Of a stretch of DNA of 17,791 nt, positions 1 to 6,409 are shown piece by piece. Positions within the stretch are counted from its first letter, which is position 1; each line of letters begins with the position of its first letter. The position numbers and the translations under genes are program-made. The notes under the pieces were generated by a model. That model was not told where the DNA came from. It worked only from the letters and a program-made list of their open reading frames with translations, and made no database searches. Origin of the DNA: CAZBYL01 sp964522805 (GTDB taxonomy: Bacteria; Synergistota; Synergistia; Synergistales; Synergistaceae); the NCBI GenBank assembly GCA_964522805.1, contig CAZFWP010000035.1, positions 1 to 17,791 of the forward strand. The letters are read 5' to 3'.

Positions 1-962
1 ACAGAAGCTCCAACCATTGGGTTGTTGCCCATGCCTATAAGACCCATCATTTCCACGTGGGCAGGTACGGAGGAAGAGCCGGCGAACTGTGCGTCGCTGT
101 GCATTCTTCCCATGGTGTCGGTCATGCCGTAGCTGGCAGGTCCCGCTCCCATGTTATCCGGGTGAAGGGTGCGTCCCGTGCCGCCGCCTGAAGCGACGGA
201 GAAGTATTTGTGTCCGTTTTCCACAGCCCACTTTTTATATGTTCCGGCCACAGGGTGCTGGAATCTTGTCGGGTTTGTCGAGTTTCCGGTGATGGAGACG
301 TCCACGCCCTCTTTTATCATTATGGCGACACCTTCGCAGACGTCGTCTGAGCCGTAGCAGCGGACTTTAGCTTTTTCTCCGTTGGAGAAGGCGCGCTCCT
401 CGGTGATTTTGAGCTCGCCCGTGTAGTAGTCATATTTGGTCTCCACAAAGGTGAAGCCGTTTATACGGGAGATAATGTATGCCGCGTCTTTACCGAGTCC
501 GTTGAGTATTACTCTTAGCGGGGACTTGCGAACTTTGTTGGCGGTGCGGGCGATGCCGATAGCGCCTTCGGCGGCAGCGAACGACTCGTGTCCGGCAAGG
601 AAGCAGAAACACTGCGTCTCTTCACGCAGAAGCATTGCCGCCAAGTTGCCGTGTCCCAGTCCTACTTTGCGCTGGTCAGCTACGGAGCCGGGGATGCAGA
701 AGGTCTGCAAGCCTACGCCGATCTTCTCGGCGGCTTGTGCTGCAGTTTTCACTCCCGCTTTTATCGCGAGTGCCGCTCCCAGTGTGTAAGCCCAGACAGC
801 GTTTTCAAAAGCGATTGTCTGTACGCCTTTGACGATTGATTCCACGTCAACGCCGCGTTCTAGGCAAAGCTCGCGGGCGTCTTCCAAACAGTTAAAGCCG
901 TTTTCTTTAAGAAAGGGCTCTATCTGACCAATTCTGCGTTCGATTCCTTCAAATGTGACCAT
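1..962 (-). CDS. GGGtGRT-family protein (3' end off the window)
   Basis: The frame opens at ATG 962-960 and stays open to the left edge, giving 320 visible residues; the stop is outside the window. A good ribosome binding site (GGAGGGG, 5 nt before ATG) decides the start. The family is recognised by its namesake glycine-rich motif, seen here as SGGGTGRTLHPDNMG near residue 270. It is preceded by a well-conserved soluble N-terminal half containing AGHESFAAAEGA near residue 124. No signal peptide or membrane segment is seen. The gene starts 12 nt after the stop of the IscU-like gene, so the two are almost certainly co-transcribed. From family knowledge, this protein is found next to an IscU/NifU-N-like protein in many anaerobes, and I know of no established biochemical function. 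The glycine-rich motif suggests a nucleotide or phosphate site, but that is inference. Family assignment is confident; function is unknown. Confidence 0.88.
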   Translation of the reverse strand, partial: MVTFEGIERRIGQIEPFLKENGFNCLEDARELCLERGVDVESIVKGVQTIAFENAVWAYTLGAALAIKAGVKTAAQAAEKIGVGLQTFCIPGSVADQRKVGLGHGNLAAMLLREETQCFCFLAGHESFAAAEGAIGIARTANKVRKSPLRVILNGLGKDAAYIISRINGFTFVETKYDYYTGELKITEERAFSNGEKAKVRCYGSDDVCEGVAIMIKEGVDVSITGNSTNPTRFQHPVAGTYKKWAVENGHKYFSVASGGGTGRTLHPDNMGAGPASYGMTDTMGRMHSDAQFAGSSSVPAHVEMMGLIGMGNNPMVGAS

Positions 963-974
963 GGTGTCCCCTCC

Positions 975-1667
975 TTATTGTTTGCGCGGATCGATTATTT
1001 TGGCGGCTTCCGCGAATCTTCCGTAAGTGCCGGTGTTTTTCTCCAGTGCTTCTTTCGGGTCAACACAATTGCGGATGGCTTCCATCATTTTACCGATCTG
1101 CACATATTTGTAACCGATAATTTCGTTGTTTTCGTCAAGTCCCAGTTCCATGATGTAGCCTTCCGCCATTTCCAGATAGCGGGGGCCTTTAGGGAGCGAG
1201 CCGTACATCGTGCCCACCTGTGAGCGGAGTCCTTTGCCGAGGTCTTCCAGCCCTGCTCCTACGGGAAGTCCGTTTTCGGAGAAGGCGCTCTGGCTTCTTC
1301 CGTATGCTATCTGTAAAAACAGCTCTCTCATCGCCGTGTTGATGGCATCGCAGACGAGGTCTGTATTGAGAGCTTCCAGCAGTGTTTTGCCGGGAAGAAT
1401 TTCCGCAGCCATAGCCGCTGAGTGGGTCATGCCGGAACAACCGATAACTTCCACCAGAGCTTCTTGGATGATTCCCTCTTTGACATTGAGCGTGAGCTTA
1501 CAGGCTCCCTGCTGAGGCGCGCACCAGCCGACACCGTGCGTGAAGGCGGAAATGTCGCCTATCTGTTTTGATTCTACCCACTTTCCCTCTTCGGGAATCG
1601 GCGCGGGGCCGTGTTTAGCTCCTTTGGCCACGCATACCATCTCTTGAACTTCTTTTGAGCAATGCAT
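975..1667 (-). CDS. IscU/NifU-N-like iron-sulfur scaffold-type protein, partner of the GGGtGRT protein
   Basis: A 230-residue protein with a strong Shine-Dalgarno sequence (GGGAGGATCTACT before ATG 1667). Residues about 45-100 match the IscU/NifU N-terminal fold: KLTLNVKEGIIQEA, then VIGCSGMTHSAA, which aligns with the conserved IscU GCGSAIASSS loop, so C77 sits at the second IscU cluster cysteine. Other cysteines are C3, C12, C49, C56, C106 and C201. By my alignment the first IscU cysteine and its following Asp fall on Gln52 and Gly54, and there is no His-Cys motif at the third ligand position. Cluster assembly on the classical ligand set is therefore doubtful. About 110 residues beyond the scaffold domain form an extension that ordinary IscU (about 128 aa) lacks. 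It leads a two-gene unit with the GGGtGRT gene. No cysteine desulfurase or other isc/suf gene is in view. Family is confident; a cluster-scaffold role is inferred. Confidence 0.85.
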   Translation of the reverse strand: MHCSKEVQEMVCVAKGAKHGPAPIPEEGKWVESKQIGDISAFTHGVGWCAPQQGACKLTLNVKEGIIQEALVEVIGCSGMTHSAAMAAEILPGKTLLEALNTDLVCDAINTAMRELFLQIAYGRSQSAFSENGLPVGAGLEDLGKGLRSQVGTMYGSLPKGPRYLEMAEGYIMELGLDENNEIIGYKYVQIGKMMEAIRNCVDPKEALEKNTGTYGRFAEAAKIIDPRKQ

Positions 1668-1753
1668 AGTAGATCCTCCCTGTGCGGTAATAGTTTTGTA
1701 ATTGTTGAACTACAGCCGTAATATGAGGCTGTGAGTGCCAAATGAGTTAAGGC
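1668..1753 (-). other. Gap between the mutase and the IscU-like gene with a small hairpin
   Basis: The 86-nt gap contains a 6-bp inverted repeat, ACAGCC at 1712-1717 and GGCTGT at 1727-1732, with a 9-nt loop. It lacks a U-tract on the minus strand, so it is at best a weak terminator or mRNA-processing hairpin for the upstream mutase. I could not find a convincing -35/-10 pair for the IscU-like gene, so read-through from the mutase is possible. Confidence 0.3.
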
Positions 1754-3142
1754 TTAGTACTCCCACTCAAAATCGGGACTGCCTGCCTCTTTCAGTCTGC
1801 GCTTCATATCACTGCATATTTCTTCAAGAGCCGCTTCTGTGCGCCCTTCACAGCGGGCGACCAAGGTGGGCTGAGTATTTGATACTCTTACCAGTCCCCA
1901 GCCATTGTCATATATAATTCTGATTCCATCAACAGTGATTGCACTCAGTCCCTCTTCAAGAGCCCGGTCTTTGACCTGTTCGACCACGGAAAACTTGAGG
2001 TCGTCAGGGCAGTCATATCGTGTTTCTACTGTAGATGGGTAGAGAGGTATCTCCGTCATTATCTGTGAGAGCGATTGCCTGCTGTGTGAAAGAATGCGGC
2101 AAAGTCTGCCGGCGGCGTAGAAGCCGTCGTCAAAGCCGAAAAATTCATCGGCAAAGAACATATGTCCTGAGACCTCTCCAGAGAAGAGCGCATGTTCTTC
2201 GCGCATCTTAGCTTTAACAAGAGAGTGTCCGGAGTTCCACCAAATGGGTTTTCCCCCCAGTTTCTCCACTTCCTCGGGCAGCGCCATGGAGCTTTTTACT
2301 TCACAGATGGCGACAGCTCCCTGATGCTTCGGAAGAATCTCGCGCCAGTAAAGAGCCATGAGTCTATCTCCCCAGATGACCTCTCCTTTGTCGTCCACCA
2401 CGCCGATTCTGTCGGAGTCGCCGTCGAAGCCGACGCCTAAATCCGCGCCCTCTTTGATGACGGTATCAATCAGTTTGACAAGGTTCTCCCTTTTTGTGGG
2501 GTCGGGATGGTGGTTGGGGAAGGTGCCGTCGGGTTCGCTGTAAAGCTCTGTTACTTGACAGCCAATGCCGCGCAAAAATGCGGGGGCGTAAAGCCCTCCT
2601 GTGCCGTTGCCGCAGTCACAGACAATTTTCAGACGCCGCTTGCCGAGGGTGATTTTATCAATAAGCATTTGGATATATTCCTCGGTAATATCTGCGGAGC
2701 TGAATGTGCCGGGGATATCCGCCGTAAGCAAACGATCCTCTTTGATTATCCGATAAATCTCCATAATGTCATTGCCCCAAAGAGTGCTCTTTTCATAAGC
2801 GACTTTCAATCCGTTAAACTCTTTGGGATTGTGGCTGCCTGTCACCATAATGCCTCCGTTAACTTCAAATCTGTAGAGACTCCAGTAGAATGTCGGTGTG
2901 GAGCAGAGTCCGATGTCGGTTACATTGATTCCCGCCTTCATCAAGCCCGCCGCAGCCGCTGTTTTGATTCGCTTTGTGGAGAGGCGCGCGTCTCCGCCGA
3001 GAGCGGCGTGTTTCACTCCGCGCGCGGCCAGCCATGTGCCATAGGCCTGAGCAATTAATATAACGGTTTCGTCTGTCAATTCTGTATCCGCGATGCCGCG
3101 GATATCATATTCACGAAAGATGTGTGAAGGAATCTGAAACAA
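1754..3142 (-). CDS. manB: Phosphomannomutase/phosphoglucomutase (AlgC/ManB type)
   Basis: Alpha-D-phosphohexomutase that interconverts hexose 1- and 6-phosphates, feeding GDP-mannose or UDP-glucose synthesis in the cytoplasm. Numbered from the TTG at 3142 (462 aa, the usual length for this class) the hallmarks are: FREYDIRG at the N-terminus; the catalytic phosphoserine loop TGSHNPKEFNG (Ser103); the metal loop DGDSDR (Asp240, 242, 244); the sugar-binding GEVSGH; and the phosphate-binding RVSNTQPT near the C-terminus. An in-frame ATG lies at 3202, but a promoter with TATAAT directly abuts it and a transcript would start inside or after it. AGGGGTGG stands 5 nt before the TTG, which I therefore prefer. 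The gene diverges from the aminotransferase at 3400. Whether mannose or glucose phosphate is preferred cannot be told from sequence. Confidence 0.9.
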   Translation of the reverse strand: MFQIPSHIFREYDIRGIADTELTDETVILIAQAYGTWLAARGVKHAALGGDARLSTKRIKTAAAAGLMKAGINVTDIGLCSTPTFYWSLYRFEVNGGIMVTGSHNPKEFNGLKVAYEKSTLWGNDIMEIYRIIKEDRLLTADIPGTFSSADITEEYIQMLIDKITLGKRRLKIVCDCGNGTGGLYAPAFLRGIGCQVTELYSEPDGTFPNHHPDPTKRENLVKLIDTVIKEGADLGVGFDGDSDRIGVVDDKGEVIWGDRLMALYWREILPKHQGAVAICEVKSSMALPEEVEKLGGKPIWWNSGHSLVKAKMREEHALFSGEVSGHMFFADEFFGFDDGFYAAGRLCRILSHSRQSLSQIMTEIPLYPSTVETRYDCPDDLKFSVVEQVKDRALEEGLSAITVDGIRIIYDNGWGLVRVSNTQPTLVARCEGRTEAALEEICSDMKRRLKEAGSPDFEWEY

Positions 3143-3180
3143 TGCGACCACCCCTGTATTTATGAATTTACCTGTCAAAA

Positions 3181-3219
3181 TCAGCCTATTTATTCTTTTC
3201 ATTATAGAGTATAGGCTGA
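3181..3219. promoter_or_regulatory. Perfect 9-bp inverted repeat over the mutase promoter (operator candidate)
   Basis: TCAGCCTAT at 3181-3189 and ATAGGCTGA at 3211-3219 are exact reverse complements separated by 21 nt. The right arm overlaps the -10 TATACT and the left arm lies in the early transcribed region. Only one arm would be transcribed, so a DNA operator bound by a dimer is more likely than an RNA hairpin. Confidence 0.4.
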
Positions 3220-3236
3220 TTCTTTAACATCTGCAA
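3201..3236 (-). promoter_or_regulatory. Promoter of the phosphohexomutase gene
   Basis: On the minus strand TTGCAG (3236-3231) is followed after 17 nt by TATACT (3213-3208), and a second -10-like TATAAT lies at 3206-3201. Either -10 puts the transcription start at about 3201-3194, at or beyond the upstream ATG, which supports the TTG start at 3142. The -35 match is poor (3 of 6), so recognition may depend on an activator or on A/T-rich upstream DNA. Confidence 0.45.
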
Positions 3237-3248
3237 TAAATATCGATG

Positions 3249-3272
3249 TTTTTAACTTATTTTTGTTAAAAA
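3249..3272. repeat. AT-rich inverted repeat in the divergent mutase/aminotransferase gap
   Basis: TTTTTAAC (3249-3256) and GTTAAAAA (3265-3272) form a perfect 8-bp inverted repeat with an 8-nt spacer. It lies upstream of both divergent promoters. It could be an operator, an UP-like element or chance in AT-rich DNA. Confidence 0.35.
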
Positions 3273-3313
3273 TAAATGGCTGATCTGCCCTAGCGCGGAG
3301 CAAGAACTTATTA

Positions 3314-3319
3314 TATAAT
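3314..3319 (+). promoter_or_regulatory. Candidate -10 element for the branched-chain aminotransferase gene
   Basis: A perfect TATAAT lies at 3314-3319, about 80 nt before the ATG at 3400. The hexamer 17 nt upstream (TAGCGC) is not a recognisable -35, so the call rests on the -10 alone. No T-box or leader-peptide attenuator is seen in the 5' leader. Confidence 0.3.
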
Positions 3320-3399
3320 CATCTACTAATCCATTGGCGTCCGGATAACTGACGATGTGGAAGCATGGGTGTCAATATTATTATAGAGAGGTGTTTTCT

Positions 3400-4467
3400 A
3401 TGGAAAAAATCAGAGTCGTTCTCAGCGAAAATCTCAAGCCGAAGGGTGACATGAAAAATCTTGGCTTCGGTAAAATATTTACCGACCACATGTTTCTCAT
3501 GGATTATGACAGAGCAAAGGGCTGGTATGACCCGCGAATAGTTCCGTTTGCTCCTTTTCAGATCTCTCCTGCCTCTGTAGTGCTGCACTACGCCCCGGAA
3601 ATTTTTGAGGGCATGAAGGCATACCGTACCTCTGAGGGACACATTCAGCTCTTCCGTCCGACAGAGAATATCAAAAGAATGAATATATCAGCAGAACGCA
3701 TGTGTCTGCCCGAACTTGACGAAGAACTGTTCCTGGAAGCGCTGAAAAAACTGGTGACAGTAGAGCAGGACTGGGTTCCCAGTGAGCCTTTCACCTCACT
3801 CTACATCCGTCCCTTCATGTTCGCCTCCGATGAAGTCATGGGAATCCATACGCCGCAGAACTGCATCTTTGCCATTATTCTCAGCCCTGTGGGCTCATAC
3901 TTCAAAGAGGGTGTAAACCCTGTCAAAATGTATATTGAGCAGGAAGATGTGCGCGCTGTCAGGGGAGGTACCGGATATGCCAAGTGCGGCGGCAACTATG
4001 CCGGCTCTCTGAGAGCGGGAGAAAAGGCCGCTTCCAAGGGATATGCGCAGGTGCTCTGGCTTGACGCCATCGAAAAGAAATACATCGAAGAGGGCGGCGG
4101 CATGAACGTCATGTTCAAAATCGACGGCAAAGTTGTCACTCCTGCTCTCAGCAGCTCTGTTCTTGCTGGTATCACCAGAAAGTCACTCATAGAAATCCTC
4201 AAATCATGGGATGTCCCTGTTGAGGAACGCCAGATCAGCGTTGATGAACTCAAAGATGCCATGGTTGCCGGTAAGCTGGAAGAGTGCTGGTGCTGCGGCA
4301 CTGCCGCGGTGCTCTCACCGATTGGCGAGCTGGCGTACGGCGAAGAAAAATTCATCATCAACGACTTTAAAACGGGGCCTTTGGCGAAGAGGCTTTATGA
4401 TGAGCTCACCGGCATACAGTGGGGCTTGAAAGAAGATAGCTTCCACTGGACTACTCCGGTTGTATAA
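3400..4467 (+). CDS. ilvE: Branched-chain amino acid aminotransferase
   Basis: PLP enzyme of fold type IV that transfers the amino group between Val/Leu/Ile and 2-oxoglutarate. The ATG at 3400 is chosen because AGAGAGGTG stands about 6 nt before it; the in-frame ATG at 3355 has no ribosome site. The product is 355 aa, typical of the longer (eukaryote/Bacillus-like) BCAT group. Seen in order: HYAPEIFEGMKAYR (residues 63-76), LYIRPFMF (134-141), the PLP lysine K195 in GYAKCGGNYAGSL, the PLP-contacting Glu in IEEGGGMNVMF (229-239), and GTAAVLSPIGEL (300-311). Just before the last motif, residues 294-300 read EECWCCG, where most homologues have a Val-Phe-Gly-(Thr)-Gly turn; this places C296, C298 and C299 near the active-site mouth. 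Monocistronic, with a strong terminator 93 nt after the stop. Direction (synthesis or degradation) cannot be told. Confidence 0.93.
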   Translation: MEKIRVVLSENLKPKGDMKNLGFGKIFTDHMFLMDYDRAKGWYDPRIVPFAPFQISPASVVLHYAPEIFEGMKAYRTSEGHIQLFRPTENIKRMNISAERMCLPELDEELFLEALKKLVTVEQDWVPSEPFTSLYIRPFMFASDEVMGIHTPQNCIFAIILSPVGSYFKEGVNPVKMYIEQEDVRAVRGGTGYAKCGGNYAGSLRAGEKAASKGYAQVLWLDAIEKKYIEEGGGMNVMFKIDGKVVTPALSSSVLAGITRKSLIEILKSWDVPVEERQISVDELKDAMVAGKLEECWCCGTAAVLSPIGELAYGEEKFIINDFKTGPLAKRLYDELTGIQWGLKEDSFHWTTPVV

Positions 4468-4559
4468 AACAAGAGTGTAAGATAAGTATTAAACCTAACA
4501 GCCTTTAAGGCCGTACCTTTTTTGCGGGCGGAATTTAGAGGTTCAAAAAACGCATATCG

Positions 4560-4597
4560 GCGGTCTGACTTCAAAAACGAAGTTAGACCGCTTTTTT
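4560..4597 (+). terminator. Rho-independent terminator of ilvE
   Basis: A 13-bp stem (GCGGTCTGACTTC at 4560-4572 with GAAGTTAGACCGC at 4579-4591, one G-U pair) with a 6-nt loop AAAAAC, followed by six T residues at 4592-4597. A textbook intrinsic terminator on the plus strand. Confidence 0.92.
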
Positions 4598-4835
4598 CAG
4601 CCTTTTTGGCGGCATATTTTATAAAACACCTCCCCACCTTGCCAAAGCCGGCAAAGCTGCAAGATATTTATTAATCCTTTTGCATTATGCGGTTGTTTTG
4701 TCGAATATAAGAGAAATCATTTCATTGCTGACCATAGTCATACAAGTATAATTCACACAGAAATCTCCTTGGGGATATTTTCAAAATAGATTTTTCCGAA
4801 GCTTTTCTTGTGCCATCTGCGATAAATAATGGTTG

Positions 4836-4852
4836 CTGCATAAGTCATGCAG
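4836..4852. repeat. 6-bp perfect inverted repeat
   Basis: CTGCAT (4836-4841) and ATGCAG (4847-4852) around a 5-nt spacer, followed by AAAAA. It lies in the long gap upstream of rocD; function unknown and chance not excluded. Confidence 0.25.
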
Positions 4853-4871
4853 AAAAATAAATTGTTGACGG

Positions 4872-4884
4872 TGTAAAGTTTACA
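4872..4884. promoter_or_regulatory. 13-nt perfect palindrome, possible operator
   Basis: TGTAAAGTTTACA is a perfect palindrome around a central G. Palindromes of the form TGTAAA-N-TTTACA are typical of helix-turn-helix repressor sites. It is about 190 nt upstream of the rocD transcription start, far for a simple repressor, and no nearby regulator gene is seen. Confidence 0.3.
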
Positions 4885-4983
4885 AATAAACGTTTTCATC
4901 GCCGGATATGGCGTTCTATTCGTATATAAATAAACTTTTATAGATGCCAGGTTGCATATCTGCGGACGCCATTTTCTGAAGGG

Positions 4984-5008
4984 TGCGAAAATTGCCAGCA
5001 ATTTCGCA
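4984..5008. promoter_or_regulatory. Near-perfect 25-nt palindrome upstream of the rocD promoter, likely activator site
   Basis: The core AATTGC-CA-GCAATT (4989-5002) is a perfect inverted repeat and the match continues outward as TGCGA on the left and TCGCA on the right, with one extra A in the left arm. Its centre (about 4996) is some 67 nt before the predicted start of transcription, the usual place for an activator site. The core also fits the loose T-N11-A form of LysR-type sites. No regulator gene is in the window. Confidence 0.5.
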
Positions 5009-5027
5009 GAAAAAGCGCCTTAATCTA

Positions 5028-5056
5028 TTCACAATTGACGGAAAGAGTGCTATTAT
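5028..5056 (+). promoter_or_regulatory. Sigma-70-type promoter of rocD
   Basis: TTCACA (5028-5033), a 17-nt spacer, then TATTAT (5051-5056); each hexamer matches the consensus at 5 of 6 positions. The predicted start near 5063 leaves a leader of about 70 nt before the ATG at 5133. Confidence 0.7.
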
Positions 5057-5132
5057 TTAGGCATCAAGAAATGGAAATTGAACAAAAGATACTATTGAGT
5101 TCATTTATTAAAACAACGAAGGAGAGGATTAC

Positions 5133-6326
5133 ATGCTTACAACACAGCAAATCATCGACAAGACCAACGAGCTCGGCGCACATAACTACCACCCCAAAGA
5201 TGTCGTTATTGTAGACGCACATGGCGTAGTCGTCACAGACCCCGAAGGCCGCGAATACTATGATATGCTTTCTGCTTACTCTGCTCACAACTTTGGTCAC
5301 CTTCACCCCGAAATCGTCGCAGCAGCAAAGGCGCAGCTCGACCGCGTAACACTTACATCACGCGCGTTCCATAACGCGATTCTCTGTGATTTCTTCGAGA
5401 GCCTCTGCAAGCTCACAGGCAAAGAAATGGCTCTCCCCATGAATACAGGCGCCGAAGCGGTAGAAACAGCTCTTAAGACAGCCCGCCGTTGGGGTGCAGA
5501 AGTTAAAGGCGTGGAAAACGGTAAGCAGGAAATCATCGTTTGCGAAAACAATTTCCACGGACGCACTATCGCCATCATCAGCTTCTCCACAGACCCTGAC
5601 GCCAGAATCAACTACGGCCCCTACTGCCCCGGATTTAAGATTATTCCCTACGGAGATGCTGAAGCCCTAGAAGCGGCAATTACCCCCAATACAGTAGCAT
5701 TCATGGCAGAGCCGATTCAGGGCGAAGCGGGGATCATCGTTCCCCCGGCAGGATACCTGACAAAGGTTCGCGAGATCTGCACCAAGCACAACATTCTCTT
5801 CATGGCTGACGAAGTTCAGACAGGATTTGCCCGCACCGGCAGAATGTTCGCCTGCAACTTTGAAAACGTCGAACCCGACATCTTCATCATGGGCAAGGCT
5901 CTCGGCGGCGGCATCATGCCCGTCTCCGCAATTGCGGCGAACAAAGACATTCTCGGACTCTACACCCCCGGCACACACGGCTCTACATTCGGCGGCAACC
6001 CCCTCGGCTGCGCGGTAGCTATCAAAGCGATGGAAATCCTCGTCAGAGACAACTATCCGAAGCTCGCCGAAGAAAAAGGCGAATACTTCATGAAGAAGCT
6101 CCGCGAAATCGACAACGATGACATCATCGAAGTCCGCGGCAAGGGACTTCTCATTGGTGTGGAATTCAAAGTTCCCGCAGCCGGTTATGTGAAGAAGTGC
6201 ATCGCTGCCGGCGTATTGGCGAAAGAGACACACGAACGCACAATCCGCTTCGCACCTCCCATCGTCGTCACCTACGAGCAGATCGACGACGCCGTGGAAA
6301 GAATCAAAAAGGCTTTCGCGAAATAA
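5133..6326 (+). CDS. rocD: Ornithine aminotransferase (ornithine-oxo-acid transaminase)
   Basis: Class III PLP aminotransferase, 397 aa, the normal length. It transfers the delta-amino group of ornithine to 2-oxoglutarate, giving glutamate semialdehyde, which cyclises to P5C. Seen in order: HNYHPKDVVIVDAHGVVVTD near the N-terminus, NTGAEAVETALKTAR (residues 104-118), NNFHGRT (139-145), AEPIQGEAGI (192-201), MADEVQTG with the PLP-ring Asp226, the PLP lysine K255 in MGKALGGGIMPVSA, and HGSTFGGNPLG. AAGGAGAGG stands 6 nt before the ATG. Codon choice is strongly skewed, for example nearly all prolines are CCC, unlike the neighbours, which suggests high expression. It has its own promoter, upstream palindrome and terminator. 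Acetylornithine aminotransferase is the main alternative, but the N-terminal block and overall pattern favour ornithine. Confidence 0.9.
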   Translation: MLTTQQIIDKTNELGAHNYHPKDVVIVDAHGVVVTDPEGREYYDMLSAYSAHNFGHLHPEIVAAAKAQLDRVTLTSRAFHNAILCDFFESLCKLTGKEMALPMNTGAEAVETALKTARRWGAEVKGVENGKQEIIVCENNFHGRTIAIISFSTDPDARINYGPYCPGFKIIPYGDAEALEAAITPNTVAFMAEPIQGEAGIIVPPAGYLTKVREICTKHNILFMADEVQTGFARTGRMFACNFENVEPDIFIMGKALGGGIMPVSAIAANKDILGLYTPGTHGSTFGGNPLGCAVAIKAMEILVRDNYPKLAEEKGEYFMKKLREIDNDDIIEVRGKGLLIGVEFKVPAAGYVKKCIAAGVLAKETHERTIRFAPPIVVTYEQIDDAVERIKKAFAK

Positions 6327-6347
6327 CTTTCTACTTCTCAGATAATC

Positions 6348-6377
6348 AAACCGCCGCCCATTCGGGCGGCGGTTTTT
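6348..6377 (+). terminator. Strong terminator between rocD and the convergent ABC importer operon
   Basis: A 12-bp perfect stem (AAACCGCCGCCC at 6348-6359 with GGGCGGCGGTTT at 6364-6375) with a 4-nt ATTC loop, then T to 6377. It is best on the plus strand. The minus-strand copy also folds but is followed by only three T, so it may serve both convergent units. Confidence 0.9.
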
Positions 6378-6409
6378 GTTTGCCGGCAATGCCGTTAAAA
6401 TAGCGGAGC

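Larger units (their letters stand above)
4468..5132. other. 665-bp AT-rich non-coding gap upstream of the ornithine aminotransferase gene
   Basis: No open frame here has both a ribosome site and recognisable protein features. The stretch holds the ilvE terminator, inverted repeats at 4836-4852, 4872-4884 and 4984-5008, and the rocD promoter. About 235 nt (4600-4835) show nothing I can name. I found no tRNA cloverleaf and no known riboswitch signature. Confidence 0.6.

Noticed and set aside
3355..3399. ATG at 3355 as the start of the branched-chain aminotransferase
   Set aside because: It has no ribosome site and its extra 15 residues do not fit the family; ATG 3400 has AGAGAGGTG correctly placed.
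4498..4520. GCCTTTAAGGC followed by TTTTTT as a second ilvE terminator
   Set aside because: The palindrome has a one-base centre and cannot form a stable loop; the hairpin at 4560-4597 is far better.
4753..5001. 82-aa minus-strand open frame in the gap upstream of rocD
   Set aside because: No ribosome site and no protein-like pattern; it covers palindromes and AT-rich DNA.
5303..6389. Long minus-strand open frames opposite rocD (up to 240 aa)
   Set aside because: They are shadows produced by the strong codon bias of rocD; rocD itself has family motifs, promoter and ribosome site.
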